DNA of 64,000 nucleotides from Rothia uropygialis. Lineage in GTDB: Bacteria; Actinomycetota; Actinomycetes; Actinomycetales; Micrococcaceae. A program made the position numbers and the translations under genes. The notes below the pieces were generated by a model. It did not search any database and was not told the origin of the DNA. It worked only from the letters and a program-made list of their open reading frames with translations. Within the stretch, counting starts at the first letter, position 1, and each line of letters starts with the position of its first letter. The stretch is taken from assembly GCF_004137765.1 (NCBI RefSeq), contig NZ_NOIS01000005.1:62001-126000 (forward strand). Direction: 5' to 3'. This document shows, piece after piece, positions 8,908-17,254 of this stretch.

Positions 8908-10206
8908 ATGAACTGCCGGAACCCCCCTTCGAGGATCACTTGCTTCTTAGACGAAGACGCTGTGATCCGATCCTGGGCGCACGCCGAGACCGGTGAACTT
9001 CACCAATGGTGGGAGCAGGTGGCTCGGTGGGGCACTCCGATGAACGACCCCGATTCGAACAGGGTTACTTTTCTCTGGCGGGGAGCCCACGTCCAGGACG
9101 ACCCGCAGGGAGCCGAATCCGTTCACCTCGCCATGAACCGAGTCACGGACAAGGACAACTACGACCACGGTCTGATGCGGCACGTTCCCGGAACCGATAT
9201 CTGGGTCAGGACTTTGGAGCTCGAGCCGAATTTGCGGGTCAGCTACGGCTTCAAACCCATGAAGCCCGAGGAGACCCCGCGCCCGGGCCCGCCCCGATTC
9301 AACCGATACGACACGCTTCGGGACGCCTTCAACGCCTCGGATCCTCTCGTGGATCGCGGCACCCACGGACTTTCCCTGTATTCGGGGCCGCTCTCCCCCG
9401 CCCAGCGAGAATGGGACGGACACAAGTCACGGATCGTGGAAGGCCGCATCTTCAGGAGCACGAGGACGCTGCCCGGCGACGTCGCCGAGGAAACCGCCCG
9501 CGACCACTGGCTTTATGTTCCGTCTCTGGAAGCGCCGGGAGTCGGCGGTTGCACTGTACCCTTGGTCACAATCTTCGACGCGGAGATCTGGTTCGGCAAT
9601 CTCTCGCTCCACCAGGCGATCGAAGCCGCGGTCGAGGCCGGGCGAATACCCCCGCTGGCCGTATTGGGCATCTCCAATACCGATACTCCCGATCGGATTG
9701 CCCATCTCGGCGCGAACTCGGTCTTCCTGCGCGACGTGGCGGAACATTCCATTGCTTGGGCCGAGGAGCGCGCGCGATCCGCCGGAGTGGAATTATCCGG
9801 GCGTGAAGGCCGCGTGATCGTCGGCCAAAGTCTCGGAGGTCTTTCCGCGCTCGTCGCCGCCCTCGAACTTCCCGACGTCTTCGGTCATGCCCTGGCCCAT
9901 TCGCCCTCACTGTGGTGGACCCCCGACGGGGCCTCGAAACCCCGAGATCTCGGAACCCGTGAAGGAATGGACTGGATCACCGAAAGGTTTCACCAATCCG
10001 CGTCCGGCGACGTCAGAGTCAGCGTGGCCGTCGGCGAGCGCGAGGGGCTGACCCTTCCCCGTGGCCGAATACTCCACCGGGTCATGCTCGACGCGGGTTG
10101 GGCAACAACGTTCGATACGTACGCCGGAGGGCACGATTTCGCCTGGTGGCGTGGGGCCGTCCTCGACGGTCTCAACCACACATTCATGTCTTTGCTTTCT
10201 CGGTGA
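8908..10206 (+). CDS. Enterochelin (catecholate siderophore) esterase, Fes/IroD-like
   Basis: 432 residues. An N-terminal beta-sandwich domain (WWEQVARWGTP, VTFLWRG, ending near residue 170) precedes an alpha/beta-hydrolase domain with the nucleophile elbow VGQSLGG near residue 308 and the catalytic His in GGHDFAWWR near residue 414. Both domains and the length fit Fes (about 400) and IroD (about 409). There is no signal peptide, so it should act in the cytoplasm, opening the ester backbone of imported ferric siderophore to release iron. The GAGGA site lies about 12 nt upstream of the ATG, somewhat far, so the first residues are uncertain. It leads the rightward operon and is 44 nt from entB. 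Confidence 0.9.
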   Translation: MNCRNPPSRITCFLDEDAVIRSWAHAETGELHQWWEQVARWGTPMNDPDSNRVTFLWRGAHVQDDPQGAESVHLAMNRVTDKDNYDHGLMRHVPGTDIWVRTLELEPNLRVSYGFKPMKPEETPRPGPPRFNRYDTLRDAFNASDPLVDRGTHGLSLYSGPLSPAQREWDGHKSRIVEGRIFRSTRTLPGDVAEETARDHWLYVPSLEAPGVGGCTVPLVTIFDAEIWFGNLSLHQAIEAAVEAGRIPPLAVLGISNTDTPDRIAHLGANSVFLRDVAEHSIAWAEERARSAGVELSGREGRVIVGQSLGGLSALVAALELPDVFGHALAHSPSLWWTPDGASKPRDLGTREGMDWITERFHQSASGDVRVSVAVGEREGLTLPRGRILHRVMLDAGWATTFDTYAGGHDFAWWRGAVLDGLNHTFMSLLSR

Positions 10207-10250
10207 GAAAGCAATTCCCATCATCTCGACCCCACCTGTGAGGAGACCCT

Positions 10251-10916
10251 TTGCCACTGCCCAGCATCCTGCCCTATCGCCTCGATTCCCCCATGCCCTG
10301 GCCGAACCGGACGGAGTGGCGGCTTGACCCCCAACGGGCCTTGCTCCTGATCCACGACATGCAGAACCATTTCATCGACGCATTCGATCGCTCGCCGGAT
10401 TCGCAGATCAATGCCGCGGTGAACAACACTGCGGCCCTCCGTCAGGCTTTTCACCGCGCAGAGGTTCCAGTGGTCTACACCGCCCAGCCTCCGTCCCAGG
10501 ACCCTGCCGACCGCCAGTTGCTGACGGACTTCTGGGGCCCGGGACTGACGGATGAGGAGGCGGCCCGAATCATCGACGAGCTCGCTCCCGATGCGGTAGA
10601 CACAGTTCTGACGAAGTGGCGATACAGTGCGTTCTACCGCAGCGACCTCGAACACCGGTTGCGCAATCATGGGAAGGACCAGCTGGTGATCACCGGGGTC
10701 TATTCCCACATCGGGTGCCTGGCTACCGCGTTGGAAGCGTATATGAGGGGTATCCAGGTCTTCTTCGTTGCCGATGCCCAAGCGGATTTCGACCGTGACC
10801 ACCATCAGATGGCCCTCGATTACGTCGCCGGCCGCTGCGGCCAGGTGTGCGCAACCTCGGCCCTGGTAGAAGAGTTCGGTGCTGCTTTGCGTCCACTCGA
10901 GGAGATGGCTTCGTGA
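10251..10916 (+). CDS. entB: Isochorismatase, EntB-like, lacking the aryl carrier domain
   Basis: 221 residues from a TTG start preceded by GAGGAG. The opening MPLPSILPYRL aligns with the first residues of E. coli EntB, which supports the TTG over the internal ATG at 10293. Catalytic residues are visible: Asp in LLIHDMQNHF, Lys in LTKWRYSAF and Cys in ITGVYSHIGC. The enzyme cleaves the enol ether of isochorismate to 2,3-dihydro-2,3-dihydroxybenzoate and pyruvate. E. coli EntB has about 285 residues because an aryl carrier protein is fused at the C-terminus. Here the chain stops at that boundary and no phosphopantetheine serine motif follows, so the carrier must be encoded elsewhere. Its stop overlaps the entA start (GTGA). 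Confidence 0.93.
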   Translation: MPLPSILPYRLDSPMPWPNRTEWRLDPQRALLLIHDMQNHFIDAFDRSPDSQINAAVNNTAALRQAFHRAEVPVVYTAQPPSQDPADRQLLTDFWGPGLTDEEAARIIDELAPDAVDTVLTKWRYSAFYRSDLEHRLRNHGKDQLVITGVYSHIGCLATALEAYMRGIQVFFVADAQADFDRDHHQMALDYVAGRCGQVCATSALVEEFGAALRPLEEMAS

Positions 10917-11713
10917 AAGAACTTCCTCACGCAATTGTCGTAACAGGCGGCTCGGGAGGGATCGGAGGCCAGATTGTCAGCCTGTTGAGGCGCCGCTCTG
11001 CCGATCACCGTGATGCCGTGGTCATTTCGACGGACCGTACCGGCGCGGCCACTCATGGTACCGACGAGCAGAGACATTCGGGGGTCGAGTACATCGACCT
11101 CGATGTCACGGACGCTGAGGCGGTCACGGAGGTTTTCGACGAATTGTCCTCACGGTACCGTCTTCGGTCAGTGATCAACGCTGCCGGAATCATCGCGACC
11201 GGACCGGCGCTGGAAGCCCCCGAATCGGAAGTCCGTCACATGATTGAGGTCAATGCGCTCGGTGTCGTCAACGTCAGTTCCACCGCCGCTCGCGTCATGG
11301 TCCGGCAGGCTGATCACGAGCCGGGTCAACGCCCTGAAAGATCCATCGTGACGGTCGCGTCCAACGCGGGCACCGGACCGCGTGCTGACTTCGCCGCTTA
11401 TGGTGCTAGCAAGGCCTTCGCCTCCCACTACACCCGCAGCCTCGGATTGGAGATCGGTTCGGCCGGAATCCGCTGCGTCGTCGTAAACCCGGGTACAACG
11501 CGCACTCCCATGGTGGAGTCCCTGTGGCAAGGTGCCGACCGCACGGAACAGACCGTGGCGGGCGATTCCCGTCTGTATCGGACCGGCATCCCGTTGGGGC
11601 GCATCGCCGAGCCCGCGGATATCGCTGAGGTCGTCGAGTTCTTGGTTTCGGCGAGGGCAGTTCACATCACGGCGGCGGAGCTGACCGTAGACGGAGGAGC
11701 CACCCAACGATGA
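10913..11713 (+). CDS. entA: 2,3-dihydro-2,3-dihydroxybenzoate dehydrogenase EntA (SDR)
   Basis: 266 residues from the GTG at 10913 that overlaps the entB stop. A longer frame exists but runs inside entB. It is a classical short-chain dehydrogenase: nucleotide-binding TGGSGGIGG near residue 12, NAAG near 89, and the catalytic YGASK motif. The reaction is NAD-dependent oxidation of 2,3-dihydro-2,3-dihydroxybenzoate to 2,3-dihydroxybenzoate. SDRs are functionally diverse, so the assignment rests mainly on the position between isochorismatase and isochorismate synthase, with ATGA overlap into entC. Confidence 0.9.
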   Translation: MKELPHAIVVTGGSGGIGGQIVSLLRRRSADHRDAVVISTDRTGAATHGTDEQRHSGVEYIDLDVTDAEAVTEVFDELSSRYRLRSVINAAGIIATGPALEAPESEVRHMIEVNALGVVNVSSTAARVMVRQADHEPGQRPERSIVTVASNAGTGPRADFAAYGASKAFASHYTRSLGLEIGSAGIRCVVVNPGTTRTPMVESLWQGADRTEQTVAGDSRLYRTGIPLGRIAEPADIAEVVEFLVSARAVHITAAELTVDGGATQR

Positions 11714-12867
11714 ATTCCTCTACGCTGACGGCGCATCCGGCGACAAACCCGGACCGAGCCACGGACCCCGAACCGAATTTCACGTTCTCATCAGGCCAAT
11801 GGGCACTCGAGGCATCGGGCGGTGAGATTCTGCACCCGGTGTTCGCCCACGAATCGGGTGCGGCCGGCGACCTCATGAATCGGTTGCGCGACCGAGAGCA
11901 GGCCACGAGCCGGACGCAGGTGCTCTACGGCATCATTCCCTTCGACACTTCAGAGCCGGCCGAGTTGCGGATAACTGGCGATGCAGCGTGGATTCCGCAG
12001 AAGGTGTCGAGACGTACAGTTTCGGCTCCGACAACACGGCACACCACACCGGATTCTCCGCATTACCGGAGAATCGTCTCGGAAGCCCTCGACCGGATCG
12101 AGCTCGGCGAGATGAAGAAGATCGTGCTGTCCCGTTCGATGACCTTGCCCCTTCCGGGAGAGGACCCGGAATCTGCCGAGCAACGGATCCTGGAGCGGCT
12201 CTCCGCGGCAGGAGGCAGGGCCGATATCTTTCGGATGCGGCTGAGCGACGGGGTGACATGGCTCGGTGCCAGCCCGGAAATCATTGCGGATGTCAACGAG
12301 TCCAGGTTCGTGACCCATCCCTTGGCAGGTTCCCTCGGTCGTTCACCGGACGGGCCCGAGGCCGACGAGGCCGCCCGACTTCTCGGCTCCTCGCCCAAGG
12401 ACATACACGAACACGGCTTCGTGACCCGACATATCCGCGATGCTCTCTGCCCTCTCGCGCGTGAACTCCGTGTCCCCGCCGAACCGGAGCTCTTCGGGAC
12501 GGACTCCATGTGGCATTTGGGGACCCGGATCACGGGTCTTCTGAAGCCAGGCGTTTCGGCGCTGGAGGCGGCCCTGGCCGTCCACCCGACCCCTGCCGTG
12601 GGTGGAACACCGGCGGCGCAGGCCGTCGCGGCGATTCGAGATCTCGAAGGCCAATCCAGGCGTTACTATTCCGGCTTGGTGGGATGGACCGATTCCACCG
12701 GAAACGGTCGGTGGTCCCTCGTTCTTCGGTGTGCGAGCATTCAGGAGCGGAACATTACGCTCTACGCGGGAGCCGGTATCGTCCAGGGATCCACGCCCGA
12801 GAGCGAACACGCCGAGACGGCCTCCAAGTTCGGGACAATATTGCGCACGCTGGAGGGGCTGGCCTGA
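11710..12867 (+). CDS. entC: Isochorismate synthase EntC/DhbC
   Basis: 385 residues, ATG overlapping the entA stop. It has the chorismate-binding enzyme core: a general-base Lys in MKKIVLSRSMTLPL, WLGASPEI, the HPLAGSLGRS stretch, HEHGFVTRHIRD, MWHLGTRITG, VHPTPAVGGTP and LYAGAGIVQGSTPE. Length is close to EntC (391). It converts chorismate to isochorismate, the first committed step of DHB synthesis. It is the last gene of the rightward operon and is followed by a strong terminator. The salicylate synthase alternative is less likely because isochorismatase and the dehydrogenase are co-transcribed. Confidence 0.94.
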   Translation: MNSSTLTAHPATNPDRATDPEPNFTFSSGQWALEASGGEILHPVFAHESGAAGDLMNRLRDREQATSRTQVLYGIIPFDTSEPAELRITGDAAWIPQKVSRRTVSAPTTRHTTPDSPHYRRIVSEALDRIELGEMKKIVLSRSMTLPLPGEDPESAEQRILERLSAAGGRADIFRMRLSDGVTWLGASPEIIADVNESRFVTHPLAGSLGRSPDGPEADEAARLLGSSPKDIHEHGFVTRHIRDALCPLARELRVPAEPELFGTDSMWHLGTRITGLLKPGVSALEAALAVHPTPAVGGTPAAQAVAAIRDLEGQSRRYYSGLVGWTDSTGNGRWSLVLRCASIQERNITLYAGAGIVQGSTPESEHAETASKFGTILRTLEGLA

Positions 12868-12885
12868 GCGGATTGGTTCACCGGA

Positions 12886-12928
12886 CAGAACGTCCCCGGC
12901 GGCTTCCAAAGCCGTCGGGGACGTTCTG
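12886..12928. terminator. Terminator after entC
   Basis: Two 18-nt arms (12886-12903 and 12911-12928) pair with one G-T wobble around a 7-nt loop. The hairpin lies between entC and the convergent SGNH hydrolase stop at 12933 and may serve both strands. No long T-run follows. Confidence 0.75.
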
Positions 12929-12932
12929 CGGT

Positions 12933-13643
12933 TTACCCCGTGGGCGAGCCGACGGTGACTTCTCGAAGAACAGGCTCAAGGACACGGACCCACGCCTGAT
13001 ACCCGGGTCCGTTGAGGTGGAGTTCGTCTTCGCTCAGTTCCGGACGCAAGGTCCCCTCCGGGGTAGCCAATGCCGGCCACAGGTCGAGGTACCGAATATC
13101 CTCCGGGTACGAGGCAACGATCTCCCGGATTCTCTCATTGGCCCAGAGAACCTCGCCGCGGTAGGAAAGAGCCCGGGGCATGATCGACTGGACCACCACG
13201 GGCGTCCCCGGGGCGCAATAATGGATGTGGTCCAAGACCCCGGCGAGGTTGTTCAGGATTCCTTCGGTCGGTTGCCCCTGGCCGATGTCGTTGGTACCCA
13301 TCAGGAGCATGACGGCCGACGGGCTGTTGATGACGCCATCCACCCGTTCGAGTATTTCCCCGCTGGTCTCTCCTCCGACTCCGCGATTGACGACGGGGAT
13401 GTCCGGGAACCATTCCTGCCACTGCCCTTGTTCGGTGATGCTGTCTCCGAGAAAAACCACGCGCCCCGCAGGCAATGGCAACGTGTCCAGCTGGGACCGC
13501 CGGCTGATTTGCTGAGGTTTGTATCGCCGCGCTGACAGTCTGCTTCTGACGCGTCTTCGCAAGGCGGTCGTCGCACCGGTCCTGTCCGCTGTGTCCGCCG
13601 CTGCCTGTGAGGAATTCACAATATTCTTCAGCCCTCTCGACAT
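12933..13643 (-). CDS. SGNH/GDSL-family hydrolase
   Basis: 236 residues. After a basic N-terminal tail of about 55 residues, the SGNH blocks follow in order: VVFLGDSIT (nucleophile Ser), GVGGETSGEI (Gly), LLMGTNDIG (Asn) and EDELHLNGPGY (Asp/His). This fold carries lipases, acylesterases and thioesterases; the blocks are nearest to GDSL acyl-esterases of the platelet-activating-factor acetylhydrolase subfamily. There is no signal peptide or membrane helix. It converges on entC and is not in an obvious operon. The substrate is unknown; deacylation of a cell-wall or lipid ester is possible. Confidence 0.8.
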   Translation of the reverse strand: MSRGLKNIVNSSQAAADTADRTGATTALRRRVRSRLSARRYKPQQISRRSQLDTLPLPAGRVVFLGDSITEQGQWQEWFPDIPVVNRGVGGETSGEILERVDGVINSPSAVMLLMGTNDIGQGQPTEGILNNLAGVLDHIHYCAPGTPVVVQSIMPRALSYRGEVLWANERIREIVASYPEDIRYLDLWPALATPEGTLRPELSEDELHLNGPGYQAWVRVLEPVLREVTVGSPTG

Positions 13644-13786
13644 GTTGTGTCCCGTCCCTTTGTCGTTCGTCCCAAGACCCGTCCGGTCACAGGTTCTTAC
13701 CCAGAAACGTAGTACACATCATCGCCATGGTGTGGCAGCCGCGGCCCGATGACGCGTTCTGCGCCCGGGCCGTGGCGCACACAAGA

Positions 13787-14836
13787 TCAGAGCATTCTCT
13801 TGGCACCTGAGAACTCGCTCTTCGAGTCCCACTGCTTCCAGTCGGTGATCGAAACGGTGGTCGACTCGTTGGGGGCGTGGATCATTTTCCCGTCGCCCAT
13901 GTACATGCCGACGTGGTGAACGGCACCCGTGCCTCCCGGCTGGGCGAAGAACAGCAGGTCGCCGGGTTGCAAGTCGCTTTCCGCGACGTCCTGACCGAAT
14001 TCGGCCTGTGCGTCCGCGTCGCGCGGGATATCGATCCCGTGGGCTCGGTACATGCTGTAGGTGAAGCCGGAGCAGTCGTATCCGTAGGCTGAGACGCCGG
14101 CCCACAGGTAACGCAGGCCCAAGAACTGTTTGCCGGTTTCGACTACCTCGCTGCCGGTCGGACGGGATGGTCCGTCACCCGGGGAATAGATCGCGACGTC
14201 GTCCGGCCGGACCCAACCCGTACCACCGTCGGGCAGGCTGACTTGCACCCCGGATCCGGTCTGCTGGACCACAGGAAGCTCGGTATTGAAGCTCAGCTCC
14301 AGGTTCTCGTCCGCGTTCCCCGAGTCATTGGTCAGCGTGGACTTCTTCGATGTGACGACCGCTCGTTGACGGGCATCCTTCTGGTGGTCGAAGGTGTTGT
14401 TCTCGATCAATTGCCGAGTCGGAACCCACCCCGGGTACCCCTGTTCGTTCTTCGGGGTCGATTGGTCATGTACCACGACCTTGGACCAGTCGCCCTGAAT
14501 TTCGGTGACCGAAACCTCGGAGCCGTAGACTGCCTGGGTTTCCGTGTTGCCGGTCAGCCAGCCTCGGGTTTCGGTATCCTCCATATTCTTGTTCCACTGG
14601 TCGAGATCCACCGGGTTGGTTGTGGACGGTTTGTCGATCGGTCGATCCTTGCCGGGCTCGCCCCACAGGGTTGCGACCGTAGTGTCGACGAATGCAGTGT
14701 CGCCGACGCTGATCCCCTCACCAGGCAAGGCATCCTGGGCGCTTGCTCCGTCGGACTCCGCCATGGCCGGTGATCCGGCGAGAGAACATGCCAGCCCCAG
14801 TGCTCCGGCGGCCGCGATAATTCGGTGAAATCTCAT
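13787..14836 (-). CDS. Secreted NlpC/P60 peptidase with SH3-like domains (YkfC-type)
   Basis: 349 residues with a signal peptide (basic start, hydrophobic core, cleavage near AMA at residue 26). Two SH3b-like regions follow (about 45-140 and 160-225), then an NlpC/P60 domain with catalytic Cys in YDCSGF, His in AVHHVGMYMGDG and a downstream His in MIHAPN. The layout matches YkfC-type gamma-D-glutamyl-diamino-acid endopeptidases, which cut murein stem peptides to release L-Ala-gamma-D-Glu. The start overlaps the epimerase stop (ATGA), which supports a joint role in using cell-wall peptides. The peptidase would act outside the membrane. Confidence 0.85.
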   Translation of the reverse strand: MRFHRIIAAAGALGLACSLAGSPAMAESDGASAQDALPGEGISVGDTAFVDTTVATLWGEPGKDRPIDKPSTTNPVDLDQWNKNMEDTETRGWLTGNTETQAVYGSEVSVTEIQGDWSKVVVHDQSTPKNEQGYPGWVPTRQLIENNTFDHQKDARQRAVVTSKKSTLTNDSGNADENLELSFNTELPVVQQTGSGVQVSLPDGGTGWVRPDDVAIYSPGDGPSRPTGSEVVETGKQFLGLRYLWAGVSAYGYDCSGFTYSMYRAHGIDIPRDADAQAEFGQDVAESDLQPGDLLFFAQPGGTGAVHHVGMYMGDGKMIHAPNESTTVSITDWKQWDSKSEFSGAKRML

Positions 14837-15945
14837 GATGCTGTTCCTTCCGTGAGTGAGGGGTCAAGGTCCATGCCGAGCCCCGGAGTCTCAGCGAGGG
14901 AAATTCTTGACCCCTCGCGCTCGTACCCTCGCGCGATGCGTGGGTCTTGGATCCATTCGGCGGAGTCCAAGTCAATCAGCTGAATGTTCGGATGAGCCAG
15001 CGCCGCGTGCGCGGCCGCGGCAATGGAAACGCGAGGTTCCATCATGGCCCCCATCATGCAGCCGACGCCGCAGGCAGCCGCCAGATCGGCGATCGACATG
15101 GCCGAGCGAATGCCTCCGCATTTTGCGAGTTTGATGTTGAGCAGATCCGCTGCCTCCCGGCGGAGCACGTTCAGGGCGTCGTGCTCGGTAGCCACCGATT
15201 CGTCGGCCATGATCGGGGTCTCGACGGCGGCCGTTACCTTCGCGAGGGCTTCCAAGTTCTCCTTGGGCGTGGGTTGTTCGACGAGGTCCACCGGTATCCC
15301 CGTATCTTCAAGACGCCGAATCATGCGTATCGCTTCCTTGGCTTCCCACCCCTGGTTGGCATCCAGCCGAAACCGTGCGGACGGGACCGCTTCGTGGACC
15401 GCCTCGAGCCTGTCCAGATCGGTCCGCGGGTCGCTGCCCAACTTGATCTTGAGAATTTCGAAGCCTTCCTCGCTGGCCGTGACGGCTTCCCGGGCCATGG
15501 AATCCGGCGTCCCCAAGCTGATCGTCATGTCGGTCACGGCGTGCGCATCGCTGCGCCCGCCGAGCGCCGCGACGAGGGGCAGCCCCAGGCTCGATGCCCA
15601 CGCATCGTGGAGAGCGACGTCGACCGCGGCTTTGGCGCTCATATTGCCTTCGCAACTGCCCGCGAGCGCGTCCTCCGCTTCCCGCAAGGACATCTCCTCT
15701 CCGATGAGGGCCTCGAAGACGGGTCCGTTGATCGCGGCGAGGACAGAGGCGACGGATTCTCCGGTGACTGCCCACGTTTCCGCGGCGGTGCCGAATCCGT
15801 GGGAGCCGTCATCGAGATCCATTTCGACGAGGACCCCTTGGACGGAATCGACGCGTCGGCGCGAGGTGACAAAGGGGCGCTTGAGAGGCCCGCTGTACGG
15901 CATGGCACGGATGTCCCGCACCCGGATTTGTCCGTTCGAAACCAT
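14833..15945 (-). CDS. Dipeptide epimerase, enolase superfamily (YkfB/YcjG-like)
   Basis: 370 residues from an ATG at 15945 preceded by GGAAGGA. Longer frames run back into the DUF819 gene and are rejected. Enolase-superfamily features of the muconate-lactonizing subgroup: KxK motif in LKIKLG, metal ligands in RLDANQGW, VEQPTP and ADESV, and the second catalytic Lys in NIKLAKCGG. These fit L-Ala-D/L-Glu epimerases, which convert L-Ala-D-Glu to L-Ala-L-Glu so that ordinary peptidases can use it. The neighbours (NlpC/P60 peptidase and a transporter-like protein) favour this over muconate or N-acylamino acid chemistry, but substrate specificity is inferred. Confidence 0.85.
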   Translation of the reverse strand: MVSNGQIRVRDIRAMPYSGPLKRPFVTSRRRVDSVQGVLVEMDLDDGSHGFGTAAETWAVTGESVASVLAAINGPVFEALIGEEMSLREAEDALAGSCEGNMSAKAAVDVALHDAWASSLGLPLVAALGGRSDAHAVTDMTISLGTPDSMAREAVTASEEGFEILKIKLGSDPRTDLDRLEAVHEAVPSARFRLDANQGWEAKEAIRMIRRLEDTGIPVDLVEQPTPKENLEALAKVTAAVETPIMADESVATEHDALNVLRREAADLLNIKLAKCGGIRSAMSIADLAAACGVGCMMGAMMEPRVSIAAAAHAALAHPNIQLIDLDSAEWIQDPRIARGYEREGSRISLAETPGLGMDLDPSLTEGTAS

Positions 15946-15980
15946 ATTTTTCTTTTCCTTCCCTGACGTGGAGTGTGGCA

Positions 15981-17135
15981 TCACAGAACCGACAGAACTT
16001 GGGCGGTCATGAGTCCGAAGAAGGTGCCCGCAAATGCCCCGATCAAGGCGAAGAGCACACCAACGGGCACGAGTTGGCGGTTGAACGCGCTGGCTACCAC
16101 GGGTGCGGAAGCGATACCGCCGATATTCGCTGTACTGGCAACCGCCAGGCTGAATAGCTCCGTCCGGGTCAATTTGGCGTAGATGACCACGATCCCGATG
16201 TGGACGATCATCACAATCACACCGGCCACCAGGTAGAGCGGGGCCTGTCCGAGCGACGCGAAGTCGGACTGGGAGGCGATGATTCCGATGATCAGGTAGA
16301 GCATGACCATCGCAATTTCGTTGGATCCCGCGACGTTGCCGAGTTTCGTCGAACCGATAACCAGCCCCAGGACGCTGACGATGAGAATCGTCCAGGTGCT
16401 GGAGGTGACCACAACGCCGATTTCCGGGAGCAATTCTCCGACTTTGGTTGCCGCGGAGGAGATGAAAATGCTGAAGCCGATCACGCAGATCAGTGACACC
16501 AGATCGATCGGCTTCTGCGCCGGTCCTTCTTCGGCATTCGAATGGACATCGAGATAACGGGTATCGGCTTTGGTCCAGGCGTTGAATTTGTCCGAAATCG
16601 AGACGGATCCGAACATGACCAGCAACCACACCGAGTACACAATCGTGTCGACGATCAGAACGTAACCGAAGACGTCCTGGGGCGCCTGCAGGATCGATTG
16701 CACGGCGACCATATTGGCCGAACCGCCGGTCCAGGAAGCGGAAAGCGCCCCGAGCGCTTTCCAGGCTTCGGGATCGAGGACGCTGTGGAGGATCAGGTAC
16801 GCCACCACGAATCCGACGAAAATACTGAATGCCGTGACCACGTAGGTCAGCAGAAGTTTGGGACCGAGTTTGATGATCTTGCGGACGTCGCATTGGAACA
16901 GAAGCAACAGGATCATTGCCGGCAAGAGAGCATCTTGGACTCCCGAGCCCAGGTCCACGACGTCGTCACTCTGGCCGAATGCCCCCACCGTGTTGAGCAG
17001 CGCCGTGACGATGTACATGAGCACGAAGCCCGGAACGTATCGAAAGAATTTGTAGCGAGAGCGCTTCTCGCAAAACACGATGATGGCGGCCAGTGCAAGC
17101 AAGACCCCCAAGAAGAGGAAGCCATCGGTGATCAT
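15981..17135 (-). CDS. DUF819 (YjcL-like) multi-pass membrane protein, possible peptide transporter
   Basis: 384 residues from an ATG at 17135 with a GGAAGG site; the frame extends further but without a ribosome site. About ten to eleven hydrophobic helices with the DUF819 pattern: LPAMILLLLFQCDVRKI, SASWTGGSANMVAVQ, GSNEIAMVMLYLIIG and ASTANIGGIASAPVVA in inverted halves. The two Gly-rich re-entrant segments resemble secondary transporters. DUF819 proteins have no settled function. The tight spacing to the epimerase (35 nt) and peptidase suggests uptake of the released dipeptide; this is inference. Confidence 0.8.
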   Translation of the reverse strand: MITDGFLFLGVLLALAAIIVFCEKRSRYKFFRYVPGFVLMYIVTALLNTVGAFGQSDDVVDLGSGVQDALLPAMILLLLFQCDVRKIIKLGPKLLLTYVVTAFSIFVGFVVAYLILHSVLDPEAWKALGALSASWTGGSANMVAVQSILQAPQDVFGYVLIVDTIVYSVWLLVMFGSVSISDKFNAWTKADTRYLDVHSNAEEGPAQKPIDLVSLICVIGFSIFISSAATKVGELLPEIGVVVTSSTWTILIVSVLGLVIGSTKLGNVAGSNEIAMVMLYLIIGIIASQSDFASLGQAPLYLVAGVIVMIVHIGIVVIYAKLTRTELFSLAVASTANIGGIASAPVVASAFNRQLVPVGVLFALIGAFAGTFFGLMTAQVLSVL

Positions 17136-17160
17136 GCTCGTTTCCTTCCCGCACCCCTTG

Positions 17161-17210
17161 TAACAAAAAAGTCGGAAACACCGGGACAAAGTTGTCTGGT
17201 ATTTCCGACT
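17161..17210 (-). terminator. Rho-independent terminator between DUF3870 and DUF819 genes
   Basis: Arms 17170-17178 and 17202-17210 (AGTCGGAAA / TTTCCGACT) are perfect, with further inner pairing. On the minus strand they are followed by TTTTTTG. It ends the DUF3870 transcript or attenuates read-through into the murein-peptide operon. Confidence 0.8.
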
Positions 17211-17254
17211 GGATCCGGTCCCCGCCGAGGGACCAGGCAATCAGGGGATGCCTG

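Noticed and set aside
9006-9806. Second plus-strand open frame inside the esterase gene
   Set aside because: Arg/Pro-rich out-of-frame shadow of the esterase; no domain.
10251-10916. Cryptic aryl carrier domain at the end of EntB
   Set aside because: The chain ends right after the isochorismatase domain and the overlapping next frame is a clear SDR.
15946-16893. Large upstream extension of the epimerase frame
   Set aside because: It overlaps the well-supported DUF819 gene on the same strand and has no family similarity.
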